A DNA stretch of 64,000 bases, from the NCBI GenBank assembly GCA_021234155.1, contig JAJEKV010000011.1:18926677-18990676 (forward strand), given 5' to 3'. Below, one piece after another: positions 1-14,324 of this stretch. The translations under genes were made by a program, and so were the position numbers. The stretch is from Isoetes taiwanensis (lineage: Eukaryota; Streptophyta; Lycopodiopsida; Isoetales; Isoetaceae). The notes beneath the pieces were generated by a model, which ran no database searches, was not told the DNA's origin, and saw nothing but the letters and a program-made list of their open reading frames with translations. Every line of letters starts with the position of its first letter. Position 1 is the first letter of the stretch.

Positions 1-340
1 TAAAGGTATGAATATCTGATGTATGATTTATCTTTTAACATTGTAACGATTTACAGGTACCGTAGGGTCCTAGCAGAATGCTAGGTACCCTACGCTACCT
101 AGCATTATACTGAAGTTTCTTTTAGGACCCTACTTCTTGCGGTAGGAGGTAGGTTGCTATATATATATATATAAATATAAATATATATAACAGGTTGGAA
201 ACGGTTGCACACAAGAGGTAGATACAACACTTGTGAAGCTTATGCTGATATGGGGTCTAGAATTCCCATAACACAGGCTCAAAATACAAGAGCTGTGTAT
301 TCTCCTATAGTGCAGTGGTGGCCTATATGGCTATGGCACC
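1..340. repeat. Left copy of a ~1.26-kb tandem duplication (cut by window edge)
   Basis: This stretch recurs at 1261-1615 with about 85-90% identity by eye, including the same order of a hairpin, a (TA)n tract followed by ataaatataaatatata, and the ggctcaaaatac block. The hairpin at 61-94 has arms cgtagggtcctagca and tgctaggtaccctacg with loop gaa, and one extra base in the right arm. The spacing of 1.26 kb and the continued similarity past the hairpin favour a tandem duplication over two LTRs. No coding sequence is seen. Confidence 0.75.
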
Positions 341-1260
341 AAGTTTAAACAATGGCACCATGGTTACTTATTATGCCATGGCCCCTGTACTAAAAGGCAC
401 AATTGGGACCTTGATATGGGATCTAGCCATAAACAGAATACCAGAACGGTGTATTCTCCTATAGTGTAATGGCGGCCTATAATGCAATGGCACCATGGTT
501 ACCTATATTGCAAAGGTCCTTATACTAAAGGGCAATACTAGTTGCATATAATGCATTTGGTTGCATGATAAAATGCATGGGACATTTTTAGCCCAATACA
601 TCTAGATTACACAATTTACATATGGGCCTATGGTTCAAAATGGCATAGAATTAAAGAAAAGCAAAAATGTTGCAATGGTCCTGGTTATTCTCTATGGCAA
701 AAACATAATAATGCATTGGTCTTTTGGTTTTCTTGGGGACATTTGCTAAGGCCAATATTTGAAGGCCCTCAAGGCAAAAAGTACAATGGACATGAATTTG
801 TTGGTCTAAATTAGACCTTTGAAAATAGCACGAAAATTATTTATGAGAACCCTTGATATTTTTCAAAGTCACGCCATTTCAAAGTTTGTACTACCTCATT
901 TTAACAATGTAATACTTCTACCATTACAATGGTGGAGGTTGTGATGTCTTTTAATTTTATACACGTGATGTTTGAACAATGGCACCATGGTTTACATAGT
1001 ACAAGGTAAACAAATGCACCTCTCGTGATTTATTACATAGTACATAGTACACCTCTCGTGATTTATTGAACATTATGTTTTCCATTCGCACTGCTCTACC
1101 GTTACATTGGCTATTACTGGTTTGCTACCTACTTACTGTTTGCTATTTACTGATGCATTGGGACATTTCAAAAATGACAAGTACTAGCCACAGAAATATG
1201 ACGGATTTCTATGGCTTATGAACATTAAAAAACTGGGCTTCTTGAAACCTGAGCAAGAAC

Positions 1261-1615
1261 ATAAAGGTATGAATATCTGCTATATGATTTATCTTTTATC
1301 TTTTAACATTGTAACGATTTACAGGTAACGTAGGGTCCTAGCAGAATGCTAGATACCCCGCGCTACCTAGCAATATACTGAATTTTCTTTTAGGACCCTA
1401 CTTCCTGCGGTAGGAGGTAGGTTGCTATATATATATATATATAAATATAAATATATATAACAGGTTGGAGACGGTTGCAACACAAGAGCTAGTTACAGCA
1501 CTTGTGAAGCTCATACCGCTGTAGGAGATGTCAAGTACTCTGACAACACTGGCTCAAAATACTAAGAGCGGTGTAGTCTCCTTTATTGCATTGGTGGCCC
1601 AATTTGCTATGGCAC
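1261..1615. repeat. Right copy of the ~1.26-kb tandem duplication
   Basis: Second copy of the block at 1-340. Its hairpin (1329-1362) is decayed in the right arm, while the left arm is unchanged. The 341-1260 interval between the copies holds shorter internal repeats built on ggcaccatggttac and no supported gene. Confidence 0.75.
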
Positions 1616-4759
<3,144 letters not shown>

Positions 4760-5539
4760 CTCAATAATTACATGTGTATGCCAAGTGAAATCATTCACCT
4801 ACATAACATATACGTTTATGTAGGAATAACCACTCAGCTATAAAACTGAACTTTTACAATCGCGATAAAACGAGACTTGGGTTTGAGACGCCCATTCCTC
4901 TTCCTGAGGAAATGCATGCTTCCTCCTCCTCAAATGCTTTAAGATACTGCTGCACCTTAGTTTCCAGAGATTGGCCATAGGCTATATAGACACCTTTTCT
5001 TAACCTCTTTGGCATCAGCACAATAAGCAAATAACAAGTTTGCATGTAGGCCTATTTTTTAGCGCAACAGCCTAACCTCGGGTGTCAAGTTATCTTGAAG
5101 CCTAGCCTATCCATGTGTCTTAAAATCCAAGGTGGACGTTCACTTAGCTGTTAGATCTTAATCTATGAAAATGGACGATTAAGAAAAATAGCGAAGTATG
5201 TGACTGTTGGTGAACCGTGCCTCTTCCGGAACCGTGCCCTATTCTTGACATATCGCCAGCTTTAGTGGAGCCGTTTATTCTTCTCGAGATGTTTCTTGAT
5301 CTGTGGTTGGATCCAGTATATGGCAAGGAAGGTCCGGTGGTATAGCGTATTCCTTCTGCTTGAACATTCATTTTTTCGTTTTTTTCATGAGCGGCGTCTG
5401 CAGCCTGCAAGATGTCTGGCTTTTCGAGCAAGCTCTGATCTTGCTTCTGCATCAGGAGCTCTTTGGCAGGGGCATCTCTATGTTTTGATTCCAGGCAAAA
5501 TCAGGCATCAACAACGATTTGGGTCTAAGATTTTGAGAA

Positions 5540-6910
5540 TGTAGGATATCATTGTGATTGTAAGCTGCTAGATTATATTGAGGGCATTTCTTCTCTAAAG
5601 CAGAATTTATCTGGTTTGAGGGGATATTATTCTGTCACGGATGGTGATGTATCCACTATTATTGTTGTGCAGTTCTCAAATGGTACTGTTCCAGAGCTTC
5701 TAGAAATATTAGAAATATTGATCCCAATGTGGTGGTGAGGGAGAAATAGGTAAATAATGGGCTTCTTGTAAGCCAGGATGATGTTTCATGTTTAGGCTTT
5801 GCTAATATTTCTGGTAGTTCAAGGCCGTGGTCTATTAGCAAGGATTTCCTTACAAAATTGATCCTAAGAACTTCGATGTTCCATGTAAGTATTATTTATA
5901 TTTTTCAAGTTGTCTTTGTGTTACGCTAGTCTTCTTGTTCCTGACTAATGTCAGTGACACCAAAAAAATTCTGATATTTCAAATCAATGGCTCCATTGAA
6001 GACTGGGGCCTTGGAGCAGAGTTGGAATTTGATTGTTGTAATGCAACTCAATGTGCTCAACTTAAGCAGGTTGCCGATTCTCGCAAAAATTGAACAACAA
6101 TGCCACTTCTTGTCCTTCCTCCTCAAAGTCCAAATATCATGCTCATTTGCATGTTGGTACGCATTTACTAGCAAAGATAGAAGCCAATAATAGTTCTGAA
6201 CAACTCTGCTATTAAGAATGTAGGAATCATTTCCAATTCTGGGTCCTTTAATCCATCCATAAGTCTCCACCGGAATTACAGCTGGTTGTCGTGAAAAATT
6301 CAAGTAGTCATGAACTGGTAACTTACAACTTTATGGAAGTTGAAAAGGCCACTGCAACATGGTTGCAATTACAGAATTCAATGCAAAGACATTGAACAGA
6401 TAACCGTGTGCTCTATGCCAACCATATGCTCCATTCCGAGTCAGTAAAACAATCCATCTGATCCCATTTATGTGGAGTGCTTAGAAATCCCTGAAAATGT
6501 GTCAAGTGACCAGTGCAAAGATCTCTTTGCATGGAAGGAAAACAAGCTGAACTCGCAGGGGCTACAGGAGCTTTGCAAATGGAAGATAAATAATTGCAAT
6601 AAAACACCTGGTTATGCCCTCAAGTCTTACAGATGTACCTACAGGGATAAGGCAACCAGTATTTTCTCAAGCAGAGGTTTCCTCATTATTGTTTTAGGTT
6701 AATTTCCTGATGCAAGAAAGATGTTCACCATCATTTTGCATTTTGCAGGATGATGTGTATTCTCAATTAACAGGTCACATCGACAAGTACAACAAGAAAG
6801 GTTATGAGAGGACTGTGTACAAATACCTACCAGCAGGTTGTAAATTACCAAGAAAGGTACTTGGAAACTACATGCTCAGTTGGTGGTTTATGTCATTTAA
6901 TAGGAAGATA
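5540..6910 (+). pseudogene. Degenerate coding remnant, cysteine-containing, unidentified
   Basis: Several + strand segments look like protein-coding sequence separated by stops and frame changes. They include a segment near 5570-5740 (reads DYIEGISSLKQNLSGLRGYY and onward), one near 5998-6090 with three Cys, one near 6460-6660 containing SSDQCKDLFAWKEN and several further Cys, and one near 6750-6855 preceded by a good 3' splice site (ttttgcag) and reading through GYERTVYKYLPAGCKLPRK. Together they could be exons of a secreted or extracellular Cys-rich protein, or a decayed copy of one. I do not recognise the family and cannot build a continuous model. It could instead be two unrelated fragments. 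Confidence 0.35.
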
Positions 6911-6943
6911 GCACCAGATTAACAGCATGCCTTTTGAAAACAT

Positions 6944-7028
6944 GGAGAACCTGGCATTTAAAAGTATACCTCAACCTAGGTTTCCCTATGGAGAACGTGG
7001 CATCAGAAAGTATACCTCAACCTAGAGT
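6944..7028. repeat. 46-bp tandem duplication, two copies
   Basis: Two adjacent copies of a unit starting ggagaac(c/g)tggcat and ending tatacctcaacctag, with a few substitutions. Confidence 0.8.
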
Positions 7029-7332
7029 AACCTAATTTCTTATGGTTACCCAGGTTGCTTGATAATTTGTCATTTTCATCAAATGCATAATTCCGTTGTG
7101 AGTTATGTTCCATATTTTTTATGCACCATGTCACAGATTAAGAAGCAAGTTCATTTCCCTATCACTGCATGTATATCTATATCTTAGCTTCATAATTATT
7201 GTAAGACGAGATATGAACCTTTACATGGGTGATTGGCGCCCATGAACTTCAAGTGGTTGCTGCACCAACATTGATGGAAAAAGCAAATTGCACAGTTTTC
7301 TATGAAGACTATTGACTTGACAATGCAAATTA

Positions 7333-7480
7333 TATAATGAAGAGATTGATGACAACATACAGGCAACTCGACAATGGAACATCAAACCAAAGAATGCAAC
7401 ATAAATTATGATGGAGACATTGATGACAATATATGGGCAACTCAGAGAATGAAAATCGAACCAGAGAATGAAATGACCTC
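7333..7480. repeat. ~74-bp imperfect tandem duplication
   Basis: attgatgacaa(c/t)ata and ggcaactc recur at 7345 and 7419 with similar flanks, so a unit of about 74 bp is duplicated once. Confidence 0.6.
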
Positions 7481-7707
7481 AAAACAAGCTTAGTTAAAAT
7501 CAATGTAGAATACTGGTATCTTAAAAGAAGACGTGAAATTCAACACAAAAAGCCAATAAATCAACACCAAAGCATTTGTAAATCAACATTTCATTTGCCT
7601 GCGTATTCTATTTAACAACACATATTAATTTCCATGGTTTTAATCCAACCTTTACTATATAGTTGCTTAGTCTAAATATTCCTTTAACTAATCATTTTTT
7701 CTATCCT

Positions 7708-7740
7708 GTGGACGATAAAATCATATTCTATTCTATTCTA
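7708..7740 (+). mobile_element. LINE/SINE-type 3' end with (ATTCT)n tail
   Basis: GTGGACGATAAAAT followed by repeated attct. The same GTGG/ACG(T)TAAAAT signature followed by a short tandem tail ends the LINE at 11.04 kb, the SINE-like element at 21.1 kb and the next feature. This is probably only the 3' stub of a truncated retroelement. Confidence 0.4.
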
Positions 7741-7746
7741 TGCCTT

Positions 7747-7790
7747 TGTGGTGCGACGTAAAAATATACTTCCTTCCTTCCTTCCTTCTA
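7747..7790 (+). mobile_element. LINE/SINE-type 3' end with (CTTC)n tail
   Basis: GTGGTGCGACGTAAAAATATA followed by five cttc units. It matches the 3' end of the LINE at 11.04 kb, which also ends in (CTTC)n. It follows the 7708-7740 stub directly, so one stub may have inserted next to the other. Confidence 0.45.
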
Positions 7791-7966
7791 TCAAATGTTT
7801 TCCTCAACAATTTAACCTAATCAAATGCAAATTGAATCTAAGCCTAAAATTGCCCAAGCCTTCTGTTGCGCCTTTTTGCTAGTTTTTGTTTTCATAAACG
7901 TTTTAAAAAAAGGAGAGCCTCAAACACGCTTCAACATTATCTGCTCTGCCGGAATCAAATATGGTT

Positions 7967-8602
7967 TCAATTCGTGGATTTCTCCTGCAATTTCCATCGA
8001 CAATCTCTGCCATGGAGGTGAGAAGAAGATCCTCCGGTGCTTACATTCAGACGGCATCCGTCATTTGCCTCCATGTATCTGCTCGCAAATCGGTTCTTCC
8101 AACTGGAGTACGGCAGCCTCCTTTTTGCCCTAATCTTTACTCCCAATTTCAGCTGCACAAATCCGGCGCTCAGATAAGACCTCAAACTCTTCAAATCCTC
8201 TGCATTCAAAGAAATATTAGATCTGAACTCCGGCTCATAAATGCTTGTATTTCGAGGTCCCTGCATCACCCGCGGCACATATCCCCTTCCAAGCTCTATT
8301 CCGCCATAGCTAACAGCTAATCTGAAGTGTCTATAAAGGAAACCTAATTTTTTGTTGCCGTTTACTGCTTCTACTTTAAATTTGACACGGCAGGTAAGCA
8401 GAGCGGCATTGTTTCCTTTTGAATCGGGCAACAGATCTGTTATGTTGATGTCTGAAATGAGCAGATCTTGCAGAGTATGGTGCCCATTTCTGGCATGAAA
8501 GGGGGCATTTGCTACTATGGCAAGGATTACTATGCTCATGACTGACGAAATGAAGATGCAAACACAGCAGTCCTGAACAGAAGAAGAAGAAGTAGCAGAC
8601 AT
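7967..8602 (-). CDS. NDR1/HIN1-like (NHL) LEA_2-domain membrane protein
   Basis: Single-exon gene of 211 aa starting at the ATG complementary to 8600-8602. A short Cys/Ser-rich N-terminus is followed by one hydrophobic segment (about residues 14-32), the signal-anchor typical of NHL proteins. Residues about 60-190 fit the LEA_2 beta-sandwich: NGNKKLGFLYRHFRLAVSYG stands where the family has its N-P-N-x-K and Y...V.V.Y.G pattern, then a Gly-rich turn, an F/Q-G-type strand (PRVMQGPRNTS) and a late KLGVKIRAK strand ending near a Cys. Family members sit in the plasma membrane or plasmodesmata and some act in defence or stress signalling. Which NHL paralogue this is cannot be told. A TATA-like sequence lies about 220 bp upstream. 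No frame damage is seen. Confidence 0.8.
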   Translation of the reverse strand: MSATSSSSVQDCCVCIFISSVMSIVILAIVANAPFHARNGHHTLQDLLISDINITDLLPDSKGNNAALLTCRVKFKVEAVNGNKKLGFLYRHFRLAVSYGGIELGRGYVPRVMQGPRNTSIYEPEFRSNISLNAEDLKSLRSYLSAGFVQLKLGVKIRAKRRLPYSSWKNRFASRYMEANDGCRLNVSTGGSSSHLHGRDCRWKLQEKSTN

Positions 8603-8820
8603 TCTTGGTAATGGTATTTCTTACTTGAAGCCAAACAAGTCGTCTAAAGCTCCATCTCTAAACTGGTAATGAATAAAACTCTCTAAACTGGTAATGCTTG
8701 GCTTTTATGTTAAAAACTGACAGATAATTAGGACGGCCAATAGGAAGAAGGCTGCAATTAAGATAAGATAAGATAAGATGAAGAAGAGGACCCAAACAAG
8801 TCTTCCACTGAACCTTCCCC

Positions 8821-8828
8821 ATATATAA
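8821..8828 (-). promoter_or_regulatory. Possible TATA box of the NHL gene
   Basis: On the minus strand the sequence reads TTTTATATATGGGG about 219 bp upstream of the ATG, which would give a 5' UTR of roughly 190 nt. Position and sequence are plausible; there is no other support. Confidence 0.3.
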
Positions 8829-9128
8829 AAAAATTTAACACACGTTCATGCTTTATGTTAAATTCTTGGAAGGAAGAACTTCACTTTTTGATAGGCCCAA
8901 AAAAAAATGAAAAAAAAATAAATAAAAAAACTTTTAGCTATATGGCGTCTTGTTTTGACACCAATCTCAACATGCCTAGATAATAGGTTATGGCATTCTT
9001 ACCTACCATGTAACTAGGTTACCTTTTTGTATGGGGGGATGGAAACAGGGGAGATGATTCCAGGGGGTCCCGCGACTGGCGGCAGCCGGGAGCGGGTCCT
9101 GGAATCAGCGACCCTGTTTCGTCCCCCC

Positions 9129-9252
9129 ACAACATGGCAACTGGGGAGGACGCAAATTTGCTCCGTTTTACCTGTTCTTCACCTGTTGAGCGGAATCAAG
9201 CCCGCCGCTTTCCATTCCAGAGGCTGAATGGGCTCCCCAGTTGCCATGTTGT
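9129..9252. repeat. Inverted-repeat element with perfect 19-bp arms
   Basis: acaacatggcaactgggga (9129-9147) is exactly reverse-complemented at 9234-9252, enclosing about 86 bp of more GC-rich DNA. It may be a small MITE or part of a larger element. I could not find convincing target-site duplications. Confidence 0.6.
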
Positions 9253-9449
9253 AAATGGTTATGTCCCTCCCTTGATACTAGAGTCAATATGTTTTTCCCA
9301 CTCCCTCCGTATTATCGATTTCAATCTAGCCATAGTTCTACATTGCTTGATTTCGAAAATCTCCTTTGCCTGGATGTTTTTCTAGCTCCTACCGACCCTT
9401 CCAAAGTGTTCCCTTCTCAATAAGCTGCAATAAGTCTAACTAATACTTA

Positions 9450-9479
9450 CTAGAAATGTGTGCCCGGCGATGCCGGGCA
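9450..9479 (-). mobile_element. Helitron-like 3' terminus
   Basis: On the minus strand a perfect 7-bp GC hairpin (gcccggc, loop atc, gccgggc) is followed after 8 nt by CTAG and then T. That is the layout of plant Helitron 3' ends (hairpin, short AT-rich spacer, CTRR, insertion before T). The element would extend toward higher coordinates. I found no matching TC 5' end and no Rep/helicase coding sequence, so a non-autonomous element is the likeliest reading. Confidence 0.45.
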
Positions 9480-10853
9480 TTGGTCGTGGACATGTGAAGG
9501 CATGTATGTGTGTTCGTCATGGTTGTGTCATGAACGTGCGCAACGCATTTAACGCAATATATGTTTAGGTGCAATAGACACATATAGATAGGGAACAAAC
9601 TGTACCTTTAAAATGTACACATAATATAAAGTTAAAACAAAATCTTACATAAATATACTGGGTCTACACACAAATACAAAATATTTAAGGTGCAAATAGA
9701 GATTATGTTCGTCAACCTCAATGGATCCACATCATGAAGAACCCATCCCAAACAACTCTAGGAACGTCTGTCATTCCAAAAGAAGATAGGATAGATAGAT
9801 GGTATTTTTAAAAATGCATTGATAAATTCCTGATAAAATAAATTGAGAAGCATATAAGGAATTGTCATTGTTAAAACTAAAAAATCTTACACTCACCATC
9901 CGACGTACATGAACTATCACCCTTGGCTTCAGATTTTCAAGTTCCCGAGGTACGAAGGGTGTGTAGGGCTTCATGATCTGCACAAACTCAGAAGGTCAAT
10001 AAATGCCCAACATGAGAACCTTTGGAGAAAAACACACATAGATGCACAATACGGACGTCAACACATTAGTTGAGGACATAACATTTACCTCCATCACAAA
10101 ACCATAAGTGTCATGTAAGTGTCGTGCAATCGTAGGAAGTGGTACATATAATGGATAATTACCATGATGGTAATTGAATGGTGTATACATACATGAAATA
10201 TGTTGATGTTGTTGCTGTTGCATGCAAGCTTCATGTTGAAGATGATCTTTTAATGCAAATCATGTGATGTCGGGTATATGTAAGGATGTGTGTTATATGA
10301 TCTTCCAATATCCGAAGAGTTGTGTGTCCATGGCAAATGATACCAAATTTGGTGGCATTATATGTGCATACTCGAACTTCATGCAGCGAGTTGACTTTGA
10401 TGGTGTAAACTGACAAATATCCTTGGACGTTATTCCTAAACATATGAGGCAAGAGCTTGAAAGAACCCTAGAATACATGTGCTCAATGATGTGACAATGG
10501 TTACATGTAATCTGAGAGGTTAATAGTTCGACGTTAGATAAACTACATAAAATGGGCTATTTATTGTGTGGTTTGCACAATTGTCGAAATAGCATGAGTA
10601 TGAGCATCAAAAAGTTGAAATTTGATTATCATGCCTTGCATGAAGACTAACATGTCGAATTGAAGCTTGTTGCAAAATCTTGTTATTGTTAAGTGGGGGT
10701 AGTGATCCCATAATTTGTGCAAATTGTTAAGTGAGGATTGTGAAACAAAGGAGATCATATGCAACATTATTTGAAACATTATCATACTGCATTATTTTCC
10801 TGGTGTTCTTTTAAAGGTCATCCCATAGCATTTAGTATTGTTTAATATTGAGG
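9480..10853. other. AT-rich non-genic interval, possibly Helitron interior
   Basis: Short open frames only, with no recognised domain. If the terminus at 9450 is real, part or all of this interval may belong to that element, whose other end I could not place. Confidence 0.35.
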
Positions 10854-10938
10854 CGGCCTTGTCATCATAGCCTTCTACATGCTGCATTTGGTTCATATAC
10901 GGCCTTGTCATCATAGCCATCTGCATGCTGCATTTGGT
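10854..10938. repeat. 46-bp tandem duplication, two copies
   Basis: cggccttgtcatcatagcc...atgctgcatttggt occurs at 10854 and again at 10900. Confidence 0.85.
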
Positions 10939-11035
10939 CCAACGATTAGAAAAACAGCCAATAAATGTCATGTCTCTTTCACTATATCCATGTTCGTTGG
11001 TCTGATCAATTAAACTGAGTTTCATGCACAACAGC

Positions 11036-13838
11036 AAGGAAGGAAGGAAGGAAGGAAGGAAGTTTATTTTAACGTCCACGGAGGCCAGAGGCCTATGAGA
11101 CGGTACATCACGAGAGAACGAGCAAAAAGCCAAAAACCCCAACACCAAAACAAACAATGTAATCAGACAAGAGAACCCTACTACCGGATGAAAAAACCCC
11201 CACTTGGGAGGAAAAACCCTAACAAAGTAGGCTCTCAAATACCATGCCCCCAAGAGCAAGTCGGCCCGGCCGAAATCTGCAGGGATGTAAGCTCCCGGTC
11301 GTGCTACCATAGGTGATCACGAGTAACTAATGTAGCGGTGTGTCGAGCATCTAAGATCGGTGTGCCTTTGACTGGGCATATCTTTGGGCAATTCTGGCGG
11401 AGGGCATGGTACTCATCCTCTATCACGTGCATCTCACAACACCGACATATCCTCTCCTCCACAGGGGATCCCGTGCACGCCATTCACCCCCAAATGACTG
11501 TTTCAATTACGGGGTAATGGGAACCCGTCCTTATGGCGGCAATAGCTCTCCGTTTCTTCCGCGAGAGATGTGTGCTTTCAAATGCGATGGGGTCCATGCT
11601 CAAGGCCGGATTAATCTGGCGTGATAGTGCTCTGTCTTGGGCTTTGCAAGAGTAGAGGCATCCCACAGGGGTGGCGGCATAGCCCGCATCCAATTGCCCA
11701 TTCTCAAGCCGGAATCGCGCGATGCCACCATCATTTGGTAATCCATAGACCACCTCCTAAACCATCCCTTACGATTAGCTCGTGCCATACCCTCTTCGAC
11801 CCGGGGGGGGCCTGCGTTAACAACCGCGGCTGTGGGGGCAAGCGATGTTCATCCATCCTATCCACCTTATGGAAGCAAGTAAGATGCTGCACAAGATAGC
11901 GAATCTTTGTAAAGGCGAACCCCGTCTCATACAACAAAATCTGATACGATGCGGTGTCCTTCACTCCCAAGCTATATGTCAAGAAAGCTTTTCAGCACCC
12001 TTTCCAACCTATCCCACGTGTTTTTGCTAGCTGGCGGGGCCCCAAACCTCCACCCCATATAGCGGCAGAAACAAGACCAAAAGCCCTAAAGAGGTGTGCT
12101 CTCCTGCATCCCGATCCGCGAGATCTATCCGGCAACACGCGCGTTTTGCACCGATATAAAGCCTTCCGGCTGCCTGACTGGCTCTCCTCTCCACACACTC
12201 ATCCCACGGATGTTAGTAGTGAAATCAATTCCCGGATACTTGAAGCTCCGCACCATCTCCACTTCACCCCCAGCCAATATAACTCCGGGATAGGGTCTTG
12301 CGAGGACAGGGATCGTGAGAAGCTTAGTTTTTGTGCAAGTTCATTTGTCATTCCGTTGCCCCCACAGACGTAACCCAGGGGCATCCAAATCTTCTTTGCA
12401 TCTTGCTGGCCGTATGGGCTAGCAAAGCTACATCATCCGCATATAGTAACCGGCTCCGCAGGTCGCCTCGGATAATTGCACCCGGCTCCCCATGGTGCTG
12501 CATCCATGTCTCCAAGCTATCAATGTACAACCCAAAAGCGTTGGAGACAACGGGCAGCCCCGCTTAACTCCCATAGTGCTAGCTACCCGCCGATCTTCAT
12601 AAGGCGGTCAAAGATAAATCCCATCATAAAGGCTGGTGCACCCCATTACGCAACTCTGTGGAACTTCGCAATTCTTGCAACCTCTCGCCACAAAGATGTC
12701 TCTCGGGGGCGGTATCATATGCGCCTTTAAAATCTACAAAGCAAAGAATACAAGTCTGTCGGCATTAAAAGCTTGCCTCCATCAATACTCTCAAAGTGAA
12801 GATATGGTGGGTGCGTTAGGTAGAGTGAGCTGGGCAAAAGCCCGCGGCCAATTGCCACCCACGCCTCCCTCGGCCCACTTAGTGAGTTTCTTCTCCACCA
12901 CCCACGCCAGAGCTTTGCAAGGCAAATGAGCTTACCATAATCATCCGGTAATTGTCGGCTCATCCATATTACCCGGCTTTATGCACGGGAACAACCTTAC
13001 TAACCATCCACTCACGGGGAGCCCCTCGCCGAGCTTGGTTAATGATCACCGTCGGGGCCCTACCACCGATGGGCCACCCCATTTCAACAAATTTCGGCTT
13101 GCGGCCCCCAAATCCTTTGCCTTGCCATTCGCCCGGATGCACGAGACCTGCTGGACATCCTCCGGTGTGCCGCAAAGGCACCTCTCCTACCTGATCCGGG
13201 ACCACGGCATTGGCTCACGGGGGTCATATAAGTCCCGCAAGCGGTGCATCCATTGCTCCACACTTACATTACCCGCCACCGGCGCTACGGTATAACACCT
13301 TACGCCAAAAGCTTTTGGCTCTCGCCATGAGCATGTCAAGCGAAGCTCACGGGTTTCTGTCATGTATCTCCCTTCTTGGCTTTTAGGAAGAGCTTATAGT
13401 CTTGCGGGGCTGGGGCCGCAAATCGTGGATCTATGACCAAAGCGCACTGTAGCTCTTTAGAGCCTTGCAATCAGCATCAAACCACGGGTTCTCAGGAAAA
13501 TGCGCGGTGTCCCTCCTTGGAGGGTCCTTCACTGCAAAGGAAGCCCCAGCAGCTGCAAGCAGCGCCTTCACCAGCCATGCACACCTGTCTTGCAGTGTGT
13601 AGAAGCTATCAAACCCCTGTAACTCCCGCACCAACACAGATTCATACTGTTCCTGCTTCTGATAGCGTGGGATATATGGTAACCCGCCACGTCCCCTTTG
13701 CGGTGTCTCCACTATTGAGTGCTCCCAATTCAGCGTGACGTAAAGCGGGTAGTGATCTGACAAAGCCTCCTCATCCCCTGTGCTTGTGCCAATGGAGAAG
13801 TGTGTAACCATGTCAAGTGCTGCTACCAAGGACAAAGG
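11036..13838 (-). pseudogene. 5'-truncated, frameshifted LINE (endonuclease C-terminus, reverse transcriptase, Cys-His end)
   Basis: Read on the minus strand from about 13838 downwards, the usual order of a plant non-LTR retrotransposon is visible in changing frames. First comes the end of an APE-type endonuclease with the SDH motif (ALSDHYPLYVTLN), then the linker NPWFDADCKALK (about 13.45 kb), a reverse transcriptase start (PREWMVSKVVPVHKAG, about 12.98 kb), VDFKGAYDTAPER (about 12.72 kb), the catalytic YADD at 12432-12443, and a terminal RCCEMHVIEDEYH Cys-His segment (about 11.43 kb). Frameshifts and stops break every domain, so it cannot be active. The 5' truncation inside the endonuclease is normal for LINE insertions. 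The 3' end carries ACGTTAAAATAAA and a (CTTC)n tail. Confidence 0.88.
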
Positions 13839-13964
13839 GATAAAAGGCAAGGAACCTAATATAAATATGTTAAAGATATGCAATGTTCTACGTATTCAAG
13901 AACGAATTCATATCAAGTCAACCACATAATGCAACTACATTTGCATACATATTGATACTTGGAT

Positions 13965-14324
13965 TTACAAAGAAAGTTCCAAACCACAGTACATTTCTAT
14001 AGGGTAAGCACGGAGTTGCTTGCCTTGCTCCAAGGCTGTTGTATTGGCATATGCACCAATATTAGAAGCAAAAGTAACTTCCTCCATGCTAGCCTGTTCT
14101 ATTTGTCTAAATAGTTCAAACTTGTTATCACATCCACACTTGACATACCCAGCGATCATTATTGTCCAGGTGAACACAATATCCCCGGACTGTTTCTCAA
14201 ACACATGGCATGCATCCTCCATACTTCCACATTTCAAGTGCATGTTCAAGACTATATTCTCAAAATAAATTGTATGCTCAATGTGACTCCTCACTATGCG
14301 TGCATGAACTTTGCCTTCTAACAA
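13965..14324 (-). pseudogene. PPR-protein gene fragment
   Basis: About 119 aa on the minus strand with consecutive pentatricopeptide-like units: LNMHLKCGSMEDACHVFEKQ, WTIMIAGYVKCG and VTFASNIGAYANTTALEQGK match the usual PPR/PLS wording (NMYxKCGSxxDAxxVFDxM, WTxMIxGYxxxG). Small deletions distort the third unit, and only two to three repeats are present where a family member has ten or more. It lies directly beside the 5' end of the LINE and is probably a truncated retrocopy. Confidence 0.75.
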
